A stretch of DNA of 64,000 bases from Phycisphaerales bacterium AB-hyl4 (GTDB lineage: Bacteria > Planctomycetota > Phycisphaerae > Phycisphaerales > Phycisphaeraceae), in the NCBI GenBank assembly GCA_041821185.1, contig JBGUBD010000004.1, positions 1 through 64,000 of the forward strand, written 5' to 3'. The position numbers were made by a program, and so were the translations under genes. A model generated the notes under the pieces. That model did not search any database. It was not told where the DNA came from and worked only from the letters and a program-made list of their open reading frames with translations. Position 1 is the first letter of the stretch; each line of letters begins with the position of its first letter. This document shows, in pieces, positions 16,180-24,233 of the stretch.

Positions 16180-17535
16180 ATGTGGCTGATTGCATTTATC
16201 GTGGCGTTGGGGGGGCTGGGCGTGGTGGGCGGCTGTTGCGCCTGGCTGCTGGCGGATCGGCGAAGCCTGCGGGCCGAGCGTGATCGGCTGGGCCAGGCGC
16301 TCGGCGAACGCGAGCAGGCCATCGAAGGCTATCTCGATAAGGTCGAGCAGATCCAGGCCGAGAAGGTGCAGCTTGGCAATCAGCTCGAACGCGTGCAGGC
16401 GGAGAAGGCGGCCGCGGAGCAGGCTCACGAAAAGGCTCAGCAGCAGGCACGCGAGACGTTTCAGAACCTGGCGAGCAATGTGCTTCAAAACGCCAACAAG
16501 CAGTTTCTCGACATGGCCAGCCAGCGGTTGACCAGCGAGCAGAAGCAGGCGACGGCGGCGCTGGACCAGCGCAAGCAGGCGATCGAGGCGATGCTCAAGC
16601 CGATCAGCGAAACGCTCGACCGTCACGCGAAGGCGGTGGGCGAAATCGAGAAGCATCGCGAAGGCGCGTACCACGGTTTGAAGCAGCAGCTCGGCTCACT
16701 GCTGGAAGCGCAGCAGGCATTGGGCAAGCAGACGCACACGCTGGCGAACGCGTTGCGCGGCTCGTCGGCGGCCCGCGGGCGCTGGGGTGAACTCACCTTG
16801 AAGCGCATCGCGGAGATGGCGGGGATGATCGGACATTGTGACTTTGGCGAGCAGGTCACGCTTTGGCGTGGCGAGGCGAGCCAGCGACCGGACATGGTGG
16901 TGAATCTGCCATCGGAGCGGCAGATCGTGATCGACGCGAAGAGCGTGGGGCAGAACTACTACGCGGCGATGGAAGCGGAAAGCGATGAAGCGCGGGCGAA
17001 ATGTCTGGCCAGCCATGCAAGGGACATTGAAAGTCGTGTGCGGGAGCTGGCGAGCAAGGCATATTGGGAGCAGCTGGATCGCTCGCCGGACTTTGTGGTG
17101 CTGTTCATTCCGGGCGAGAGTTTTCTGCACCCTGCGGTGGAGTTGCAGCCGGACCTGTTGCAGTCGGCGATGCAGCGTGGGGTGGTGATTGCGACGCCGA
17201 CGATTCTGATCAGCTTGCTGCGGGTGGTGGAGATGGGTTGGCGGGAGGAGAAGATCGCGGAGAACGCGCAGCGCGTGCGTGAGCTGGGGATGGAGCTGCA
17301 CGAGCGGGTCGCGACGATTACGGGTCACGCGGCGACACTGGGCGGGCATATCGAAAAGGCGGTGAAGTCGTACAACTCGTTTGTGGGTTCGTTTGAGTCG
17401 CGGGTGCTGGTCAGTGCGCGGAAGTTCAAGGAGTTGGGCGCCGACTCGCCGAAGGAGTTACCAGCCGAGGGTGAGCTGGGCGAGGTGACCACCCTGCCGC
17501 GCGAGGTGAAGGCGGCGGAGAGCGATGCGAGTTAG
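16180..17535 (+). CDS. rmuC: DNA recombination protein RmuC homologue
   Basis: A 451-residue protein. An N-terminal membrane helix (MWLIAFIVALGGLGVVGG) is followed by a coiled coil (about 25-190) rich in Glu, Gln, Lys and Arg. The RmuC core (about 195-410) has ARGRWGELTLKRIAEMAGM, DMVVNLPSERQIVIDAKS and VLFIPGESFLHPAVE. The DAK motif and surrounding PD-(D/E)xK-like fold suggest a nuclease role linked to limiting inversions, but the activity is unproven in the family. It is followed by argG after 66 bases. Confidence 0.88.
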   Translation: MWLIAFIVALGGLGVVGGCCAWLLADRRSLRAERDRLGQALGEREQAIEGYLDKVEQIQAEKVQLGNQLERVQAEKAAAEQAHEKAQQQARETFQNLASNVLQNANKQFLDMASQRLTSEQKQATAALDQRKQAIEAMLKPISETLDRHAKAVGEIEKHREGAYHGLKQQLGSLLEAQQALGKQTHTLANALRGSSAARGRWGELTLKRIAEMAGMIGHCDFGEQVTLWRGEASQRPDMVVNLPSERQIVIDAKSVGQNYYAAMEAESDEARAKCLASHARDIESRVRELASKAYWEQLDRSPDFVVLFIPGESFLHPAVELQPDLLQSAMQRGVVIATPTILISLLRVVEMGWREEKIAENAQRVRELGMELHERVATITGHAATLGGHIEKAVKSYNSFVGSFESRVLVSARKFKELGADSPKELPAEGELGEVTTLPREVKAAESDAS

Positions 17536-17570
17536 CGGTCGCGACCAACGGCGGCGGCGGAATTGCTACC

Positions 17571-17603
17571 ATGGTCGGTTCACTCTGAGAGAGAACCGAC
17601 CAT
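17571..17603 (+). promoter_or_regulatory. Perfect hairpin overlapping the argG start codon
   Basis: Arms ATGGTCGGTTC (17571-17581) and GAACCGACCAT (17593-17603) are perfect 11-base complements with an 11-base loop. The AT of the argG ATG (17602) is in the stem, and the only purine-rich ribosome-site candidate (GAGAGAG) is in the loop. The left arm also begins a mini-ORF, M-V-G-S-L-stop. It could be a translational control hairpin or a repressor operator. Confidence 0.55.
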
Positions 17604-18840
17604 GAATGAGAACCCGAAAAAGATCGTGCTCGCCTACTCCGGCGGGCTGGACACATCCGTCATTCTGCCCTGGCTGAAGGATCGCTACCCCGGCGTGAAG
17701 CTGGTCGCGTTCGCGGCCGAGCTGGGCCAGGGCGATGAACTCAGCGGCATTGAGAAGAAGGCTTATGCGAGCGGGGCCGACGAGGTCGTCGTCGCGGACC
17801 TTCGGCAGGAGTTTGCCGAGCAGTACTGCTTTCCGATGATCCGCGCCCATGCGGTGTATGAGACGGACTATCTGCTGGGGACCAGCATCGCCCGGCCGTT
17901 GATCGCCAAGGCGCAGGTCGAAGCGGCGCACAAGACCGGCGCGGATGCGGTAGGCCACGGCGCGACCGGCAAGGGCAACGACCAGGTGCGGTTCGAGCTG
18001 ACGTACAAGGCGCTCGACCCGAAGCTCAAGATCGTGAGCCCGTGGAAGGACCACAAGTTTCTTGACGACGGCCTGACCGACCGCGAGACGGCCATCGAAT
18101 ACGCGCAGAAGCACAACATTCCGATCGACCAGAGTACGAAGAAGATCTACTCGCGGGATCGGAATTTGTGGCATATCTCGCATGAAGGCGCGGAGATTGA
18201 AGATCCCGCCAACGAGCCGAACTGGGAAAACTGCCTGGTGATGAGCGTGCCGGTGGAGCAGGCGCCGGACAAGGCGGAAGTGGTGGAAGTCGGGTTTGAG
18301 CATGGCAACCCGGTCAGCGTCAACGGCAAGAAGCTGCCGGGGCATGAACTGATCGCGACGCTGAACGAGGTGGGCGGCCAGCATGCGGTGGGCACGACGG
18401 TGCTGACGGAGAATCGGCTGGTGGGCATGAAGTCGCGCGGCGTATACGAAACGCCGGGCGGGACGATCCTCTACGAAGCACACAAGGCCCTCGAGCAACT
18501 GTGCATGGAGCGTGACCTGTACCACTACAAACTGCAACTCGCGCACAAGTATGCGGAGATCGTTTACAACGGGCAGTGGTTCCACCCGCTGCGCGAAGCG
18601 ATGCAGGCGTTTATCGATCAGTCAAACCGGGTGGTGTCGGGCAATGTGAAGGTGAAGCTTTATAAGGGCCGGGCGCTGGCGATTGCCGCGACAAGCGATA
18701 CGAGCCTGTACGACCTGGACCTGGCAAGCTTCGCGATGAAGGACTACGACGTGACCGCGGCTCGTGGGTTCATCGACCTGTTCGGCCTGCCGATGCAGGT
18801 GCGCGGGTTGAAGCAGGGCAACCCGGATACGGCCAAGTAA
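17602..18840 (+). CDS. argG: Argininosuccinate synthase
   Basis: A 412-residue enzyme that joins citrulline and aspartate with ATP to give argininosuccinate in arginine synthesis. The N-terminal ATP pyrophosphatase loop is KKIVLAYSGGLDTSVILPWL. Further family blocks are GADAVGHGATGKGNDQVRFE, SRDRNLWHISHEG, and near the C-terminus GNVKVKLYKGRALA and YDLDLASFAM. The length is normal. It stands alone, without other arg genes nearby. A hairpin covers the start codon. Confidence 0.97.
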   Translation: MNENPKKIVLAYSGGLDTSVILPWLKDRYPGVKLVAFAAELGQGDELSGIEKKAYASGADEVVVADLRQEFAEQYCFPMIRAHAVYETDYLLGTSIARPLIAKAQVEAAHKTGADAVGHGATGKGNDQVRFELTYKALDPKLKIVSPWKDHKFLDDGLTDRETAIEYAQKHNIPIDQSTKKIYSRDRNLWHISHEGAEIEDPANEPNWENCLVMSVPVEQAPDKAEVVEVGFEHGNPVSVNGKKLPGHELIATLNEVGGQHAVGTTVLTENRLVGMKSRGVYETPGGTILYEAHKALEQLCMERDLYHYKLQLAHKYAEIVYNGQWFHPLREAMQAFIDQSNRVVSGNVKVKLYKGRALAIAATSDTSLYDLDLASFAMKDYDVTAARGFIDLFGLPMQVRGLKQGNPDTAK

Positions 18841-18909
18841 ACGGTCAAGTAAATATGCACGATGCTGATGCGTCATTTACGCCAAGCAGTCCCCGTCAGT
18901 CTTGGGGCA

Positions 18910-18930
18910 CCCACGGATGCAATCCGTGGG
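18910..18930. repeat. CCCACGG palindrome after argG
   Basis: Arms CCCACGGAT and ATCCGTGGG followed by CTTT; a member of the family near 884, 2354, 3689, 4703, 30732, 47751 and 62524. Here it lies between argG and the next gene on the same strand. Confidence 0.75.
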
Positions 18931-18982
18931 CTTTGGGGTTGGTCCGATGGCCCCGTGATTGACATATACAGGACCCAACGGC

Positions 18983-20710
18983 ATGGCTCGCAAGAAACCC
19001 AGCGGCAGCGACAGTCGCAAGGTGCACAAGCTGCTGCTGGTCAGCAGCGGCAATGACAATGCCACGCGACAGGCGGCGCGACGGCTGAGCGAACGGTTGG
19101 AGTTGGCCGGTCGGTTTCAGCTTAGCGCGGTGAGCGTGACGAGCAACGGCGTGCCGGCGATGGCGAGTCTTGAAGGGAGCGACTTTGACAGTGTCGCCCT
19201 GCTGGTGCATGAGGCCGACAAGCTGTCGGCGGCGCACGTTCAGGCTTTGACGAAGTTCGTTCAGGCCGGCGGCGGGCTGGTGGTCTGTCAAGGCGCGTTG
19301 ATGCTTGCGCAGGAGCAAAGCGACCTCGGGCGGTTGCTCGGCGCGCAGGTGGAAGGGCGCATGCCGAGCGCGTTCGACTACCAGGTTCAGCTTGATGCGA
19401 AGGCAAACGCGGAGGGGCACGCGATCGCTGGTCGCGTCGATGGGTATGTCGTGCGCGACCAGTTCGTGCAGTTGAAGCTGGAAGATGACGCGACGGTGTT
19501 TGCTCGCTCGCATTTGTCCGGCCGACCGATGCCGATGGGGTATGAGCGCAGCGTTGGCAAGGGCAAGGTGGTCTGCCTGGCGCACGGCGGCGCGGCGGAG
19601 TCGCTGCTGAACCGCAACGTCGAGCGACTGTTCGAGCGGGCGCTGCGATACGTCGGCGGTGAGACGTATAAGACGACCGTGCGGGCGGGCATCCTCGGCT
19701 ACGGGGGCGCGTTCAACATGGGCAAACGCCACGCCGAGGCCATCAACGCCCAGCATGGCATGCAGACCGTGGCGGTGTGTGACCTCGACCCGCGGCGGAC
19801 CGAGCAGGCCAAAGGCGAGATCGGCGAAAAGATCCGCACGTACAACAAGCCCGAGCAGCTGATCGCAGACGACAAGGTCGACATGATCGTGGGGATTTTG
19901 CCGCATAACCTGCACGCGGAATATTGCATCGCCGCGAGCAAGGCGGGCAAGCATGCGGTGACGGAAAAGCCGTTCAGCATCACGCTCGACGAGGCGGACC
20001 AGATGATCGCCGCGGCTCGCGAGTCGAACACGATGCTCTCGTGCTTTCACAATCGGCGATGGGACGGCGATTTTCAGCAACTGCTCACCGTGGTGCGCAA
20101 CGGCGAGATCGGCGACGTGTTTCATATCGACGCGGCCACCGGCGGCTACAACATGCCTCGCGACTGGTGGCGGGCGAGCAAGGCGATGTCCGGCGGCGTG
20201 CTATACGACTGGGGCGCTCACTATGTCGACTGGCTGCTGAACCTCATGCCCAAGCGCATCGCGTCCGTGTCGGGCAACCTGCAAAAGCGATACTGGCATA
20301 ACACGACCAACGAAGATTTCGCGCAAGTGCACATCCGCTTTGAAGACGACACGACGGCGACGCTGGAGCAAGGCGACATCGTGGCGGTGCGTCGGCATGG
20401 GTGGCGTATCCTCGGCACGACGGGCGGGCTGAGCAACGCAAAGGCCGGCGGTGAGATCACCATGGTCAAGCAAGACGCGGGCATTCGGCGGGAGTCGAGC
20501 CTGACGCCCTGGCCCAGCCGATGGGACAACTACTACCAGAACATCGCGAACCACCTGATCATGAGCGAGCCGTTGATCGTCACCGCCGAGCAGGCGCGAC
20601 GCGTGAGCGGCGTGCTGCATCTGGCGGAGCAGTCGAGCAACGAAGGCGGCAAGCCGATGCCGTTGCCGGGCGAGGCGGAGTTCACGCCCGACTACCGCTT
20701 CCCGTGGTGA
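18983..20710 (+). CDS. Fusion of a ThuA-like domain with a Gfo/Idh/MocA oxidoreductase
   Basis: A 575-residue two-domain protein. Residues about 15-225 form a ThuA-like domain (LLLVSSGND, GGGLVVCQGALMLA, GKGKVVCLAHGG). Residues about 235-570 form an NAD(P)-dependent dehydrogenase of the Gfo/Idh/MocA family, with the Rossmann turn AGILGYGGAFNMGKRH, the EKP motif (VTEKPFSITLDEAD) and a C-terminal sheet domain (GVLYDWGAHYVDWLL). The two domains usually occur as neighbouring genes in carbohydrate clusters; here they are one chain, which suggests they act on the same sugar. ATG 18983 was preferred to one 24 bases upstream. The substrate is unknown. Confidence 0.82.
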   Translation: MARKKPSGSDSRKVHKLLLVSSGNDNATRQAARRLSERLELAGRFQLSAVSVTSNGVPAMASLEGSDFDSVALLVHEADKLSAAHVQALTKFVQAGGGLVVCQGALMLAQEQSDLGRLLGAQVEGRMPSAFDYQVQLDAKANAEGHAIAGRVDGYVVRDQFVQLKLEDDATVFARSHLSGRPMPMGYERSVGKGKVVCLAHGGAAESLLNRNVERLFERALRYVGGETYKTTVRAGILGYGGAFNMGKRHAEAINAQHGMQTVAVCDLDPRRTEQAKGEIGEKIRTYNKPEQLIADDKVDMIVGILPHNLHAEYCIAASKAGKHAVTEKPFSITLDEADQMIAAARESNTMLSCFHNRRWDGDFQQLLTVVRNGEIGDVFHIDAATGGYNMPRDWWRASKAMSGGVLYDWGAHYVDWLLNLMPKRIASVSGNLQKRYWHNTTNEDFAQVHIRFEDDTTATLEQGDIVAVRRHGWRILGTTGGLSNAKAGGEITMVKQDAGIRRESSLTPWPSRWDNYYQNIANHLIMSEPLIVTAEQARRVSGVLHLAEQSSNEGGKPMPLPGEAEFTPDYRFPW

Positions 20711-20729
20711 TCGCGCGCGGGTGGCGCGG

Positions 20730-23700
20730 TCACCGACTGCCAAGCGCTTGCGAAACGGCCTGGTAGATCGCGTCGCCGCGCAGGTCGCGGGCGATCACTT
20801 TACCGTCGGGGCCGATGAGCATGATCTGCGGGATGCCGCGTACGCCGTATTGGTTGGGCACGTTGGACTGGCTCCATTCGCCGAGGAAGCCCTGCACCCA
20901 TGACGCGTCGTTCTGTTCGACGTACCGACGTGGCGCGTCGCGGTCCTGATCGAGGCTGAGAGCGATCAGTTCGAAACGGTCGTCGTCGCCGAACGCATCG
21001 TAGACGCGCTTGAGGTTGGGCTTTTCCGCAATGCACGGCCCGCACCAGGTGGCCCAGAAATCCAGCAACACGTATTGCCCGCGATAGTCCGCAAGTCGCA
21101 ATGGCTCGCCGTCAAGGTCTTCGACCTCGAACGGTGGCGCCTCATCACCCACGCGAAGGCGATTGTGTACCGTCAGCACGACATCCCCGAGGTCGGTCGG
21201 CTGCTCGCGGTCGACCTCGGAGAGCGGGGCGACCTCAACATTGTGGTTCACGCTGGCGATCGTGTCCGTCGGGCCGCAGGTCGCGCCGACAGCCGGCTCG
21301 TTGACCTGCACGTTCAAGGTGTACGTCCCGGGCAGCACGTCCGGCACGGTGAACTGACCATCTGAATCGATGCCGAACGCGAATTGACGCTGCTGCCGCT
21401 GCGTCTCCTGCTGGCGGGCGAGGTAGTCTTTGCCTTCGTCCGTTTCGATCCACGCTTCATACCATGCACGCTGCTCTTCGGGGGTTTTGGCGTGCCAGTC
21501 GTCGGGGAAACTGGGCGTGACGTGCCGAACGTTCGTGCGGATCGAGCCGTGGGCCTGGCCCCAGTGCACGTCGACTTCGGCATTGTCGGGCAGGACGAGT
21601 CGGCCCTGCACGGTGCGGCCGTCGCCGCCGATCTGCACTTCGCCAACTTCGCCCGCGGCGAGGTCAACCGGTGTGCTATGGGAAAAGCCGTAGCGCCGCT
21701 CGCCCAGTTGCACGTACCGCCCCACCGTACCCGGCCCGGCAGGCAAGTGGTTGAACGCAAAGCGGCCGGCGTCGTCGGTCACGGCCTGGCCTTCCCACCG
21801 CAGGTACACCCGGCTCTGCTGGTAGGGCACACGCGGCCAGTAGCGCACGGCCTGCCCGTCGGTCGGCTTGCCGTGCAGCATCACCCGCCCCTGCACGCTC
21901 GCCCACGGCTCAAGCGTCAGCTCCAGCGGGCCTTCCATCTCATCGTGCTGAACCACCTGGTAGCCGACCTCGTGCAACGCGATCAGGGTGAACACCTCGT
22001 CGCCCTGGTCGGGGAAGCGGAATGCGCCGTCCGCATCGGTTTCGGTGGTCACGGTATTGCGCTGATGGTGCGCCAGTTGGCCGTTGACAATCTGCGCTGC
22101 GTTGCCGACATAAATGATGTGCAGCGACACGGCGGACATCGTCTCGCCGTCGCTGTTGCGCACGACGCCCGTGATGTCTTCCGCGGGCGTCAGCTGCATG
22201 TCGTATTCGACTTCACCTTCGTCGGACTGGAACACGCGCGACACCGCCGGGGCATAGCCGGGCGCTTCGATGCGGATCATGTGCCCTTCGCGCGGGTAGG
22301 TGAAGCGCTGCTCGAACGTGTCCTGCTCGATCGGCTGGAGGTTATGTCGCTCCCAGTGCGGCGGCCGTGCGGGTTGGCCGTCGCCGTCAAGCTGCCAGAC
22401 GATGCCGGGGAGGAGGGTGTAGCCCGTGATCGGCTCGCCCGACTCGGCGTCGGTGACTTGGCCGGTGACGCGCAAGGGGCGGTGCATTTCGATCACAAAC
22501 TCGTCGTCGGCCTCGTTCGGACTGAGCAATTTTTGACGCACGCTCATCCAGTCTCGCTTGTACATGTCGACGAGCACCGAGTCGGCGGGCGCGTTTTCCA
22601 TACGGAATCGGCCGTCTTCGTCTGTGGCCGTGCTGAGACCGAGCGAGCGGTAGTTGCGCCACGTATCGACGCTCACTGTGACGTCAGGCACGGGTTCGCC
22701 GGCGGAGTCCACGACGCGGCCGACGATGGTGTGCGCGGGGCCGAGCGTGATCTCGACGTCGTCGCGCGCCGCGCCCGGCCGAAGCTCGACAAGTTCCGGT
22801 GCATGACCCGACGCCTGCACGGTCAACACGACGTTTCCCTCGGCCTGCATCTGGGCGATGGCGAATTGGCCCGATTCGTCGCTGCGCACGCGCGGGTTGC
22901 TCGTGCCGAATCGGCTGTCACCGGCGCGCACTTCAGCGTCGGGGATGGGATCGCCGGCCTGGTTGACCACACGGCCGACGATGTCCGTGCCGCGTTGCAT
23001 CGTCAAGCGTGTCGTCGGCTGCCCGTTGAGGTCGGTCGCAGCGGTGTTGAGCTCGATCGACCGCCAGACTGTGTCGCTGACATAGTCCGGGTGGGTCAGG
23101 CGAACAATCACACGGTCTGCGGGCATCGGCGGTGTCTGCCATCGGCCCTGCTCGTCGGTGCGCAGGGAGATCGTCTGCGTAGCACGCATGCGCTCGACGC
23201 CGGTCGGCGGGGTATCGTTGTTCAGCGACGGGTTCACCGCCACGACCGCGCCGGCAATCGGCTGATCGTCTTCATCGACCACCGCGCCGGCGAACGACCT
23301 CGCCGGGTGCACGCGCACCTCGATGGGGGTGGATCGGTCGGCCTGAATGCCGCGCAGCTCAAGCCGACCTTTGCCGGGCGCGTCGATGCGGGCCATGTGC
23401 GTGTCATTGTCGTAGCTCAACGGTTGAATCGTCACCCGGCCGTCGGCGTCGGTCTGGCCCGAGCGGGCGAAGTTCATGCGCTCCGCGTCGACGGTGACCG
23501 TCGCATCGGACACGGGTTGGCCACGTTCGTCAGTGATGCGGAAGGCGATCGGCTCGCCGGGCTCGAAGGCGGCATCGGGCTCGGCCGCGTCGGCCTCGGG
23601 GTCGCGTTCGAAGCGCAGGCCGATCAGTTCGAACGTGGCATGGCCGTCCGCCCCGGCGTGAACGCCAAGCGACAGGCCGCTGATCGGCCCTTGCGGGTTC

Positions 23701-24182
23701 AGCTCGCGCAGGTCCTTCCGTGCTTCGTGCACCTGGCCGTCGGAGACAAGGTCGCTGTTGCGAAACGGTCGGATACCGCCGCGACTCGGCCCCGTGCCGT
23801 CGTCCAGCCAGATGACATAGGCGTTGGACGTTTCATGCGTCCCCGTTGCGCGGTAGGTCATCACGGCGATCGGGTAGTCTTCAAAATCAAACGGTACGTC
23901 GGGGTGGCGAATCCACACATGCCGATGTTCCACCTCGCCAACGTGGAACACCGGCGTGCCGCTGGTCGCGTCCAGCCAGGCCATGTTCGTATTCTGATTG
24001 CCGGCCCAATGGCTGGTCCGCCACATCATGTCCGGGTCGAACACCACCGCCTGCTCAGGGGCGAGTTCGGCGGCGTCGCTGGCGGACATCACGCTCGTCG
24101 GCGTGTCGGCGTGGCAGAGCGAGGCGATCATCATCACCATCGCCATCGGCAGCAGCTTTTGAAAGTTGTGCGTTGCGTTCAT
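20730..24182 (-). CDS. Large secreted protein with carboxypeptidase-regulatory-like modules and a C-terminal TlpA-type thioredoxin domain
   Basis: A 1150-residue exported protein with signal peptide MAMVMMIASLCHA. Residues about 40-365 form an N-terminal module with an F/Y-P-I-x-V-x-TYRA core, a LDDGTGP turn, and Ig-like/CarboxypepD_reg repeats. Many more such beta-sandwich repeats (GxPVPDVTVSV, GRFRMENAP) run to about 1000. A redoxin domain at about 1010-1150 has WATWCGPCIAEKP, so an active dithiol facing the periplasm is likely. The N-terminal module matches the ectodomain of the adjacent M56 protease. It is last in the blaI-M56 operon, 51 bases after the protease gene. Its client is unknown. 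Confidence 0.8.
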   Translation of the reverse strand: MNATHNFQKLLPMAMVMMIASLCHADTPTSVMSASDAAELAPEQAVVFDPDMMWRTSHWAGNQNTNMAWLDATSGTPVFHVGEVEHRHVWIRHPDVPFDFEDYPIAVMTYRATGTHETSNAYVIWLDDGTGPSRGGIRPFRNSDLVSDGQVHEARKDLRELNPQGPISGLSLGVHAGADGHATFELIGLRFERDPEADAAEPDAAFEPGEPIAFRITDERGQPVSDATVTVDAERMNFARSGQTDADGRVTIQPLSYDNDTHMARIDAPGKGRLELRGIQADRSTPIEVRVHPARSFAGAVVDEDDQPIAGAVVAVNPSLNNDTPPTGVERMRATQTISLRTDEQGRWQTPPMPADRVIVRLTHPDYVSDTVWRSIELNTAATDLNGQPTTRLTMQRGTDIVGRVVNQAGDPIPDAEVRAGDSRFGTSNPRVRSDESGQFAIAQMQAEGNVVLTVQASGHAPELVELRPGAARDDVEITLGPAHTIVGRVVDSAGEPVPDVTVSVDTWRNYRSLGLSTATDEDGRFRMENAPADSVLVDMYKRDWMSVRQKLLSPNEADDEFVIEMHRPLRVTGQVTDAESGEPITGYTLLPGIVWQLDGDGQPARPPHWERHNLQPIEQDTFEQRFTYPREGHMIRIEAPGYAPAVSRVFQSDEGEVEYDMQLTPAEDITGVVRNSDGETMSAVSLHIIYVGNAAQIVNGQLAHHQRNTVTTETDADGAFRFPDQGDEVFTLIALHEVGYQVVQHDEMEGPLELTLEPWASVQGRVMLHGKPTDGQAVRYWPRVPYQQSRVYLRWEGQAVTDDAGRFAFNHLPAGPGTVGRYVQLGERRYGFSHSTPVDLAAGEVGEVQIGGDGRTVQGRLVLPDNAEVDVHWGQAHGSIRTNVRHVTPSFPDDWHAKTPEEQRAWYEAWIETDEGKDYLARQQETQRQQRQFAFGIDSDGQFTVPDVLPGTYTLNVQVNEPAVGATCGPTDTIASVNHNVEVAPLSEVDREQPTDLGDVVLTVHNRLRVGDEAPPFEVEDLDGEPLRLADYRGQYVLLDFWATWCGPCIAEKPNLKRVYDAFGDDDRFELIALSLDQDRDAPRRYVEQNDASWVQGFLGEWSQSNVPNQYGVRGIPQIMLIGPDGKVIARDLRGDAIYQAVSQALGSR

Positions 24183-24233
24183 GAGTGTGTCCTTCCCGGT
24201 AAGGTTGTGCGAATCGAATCGTCATGCCAGCGA

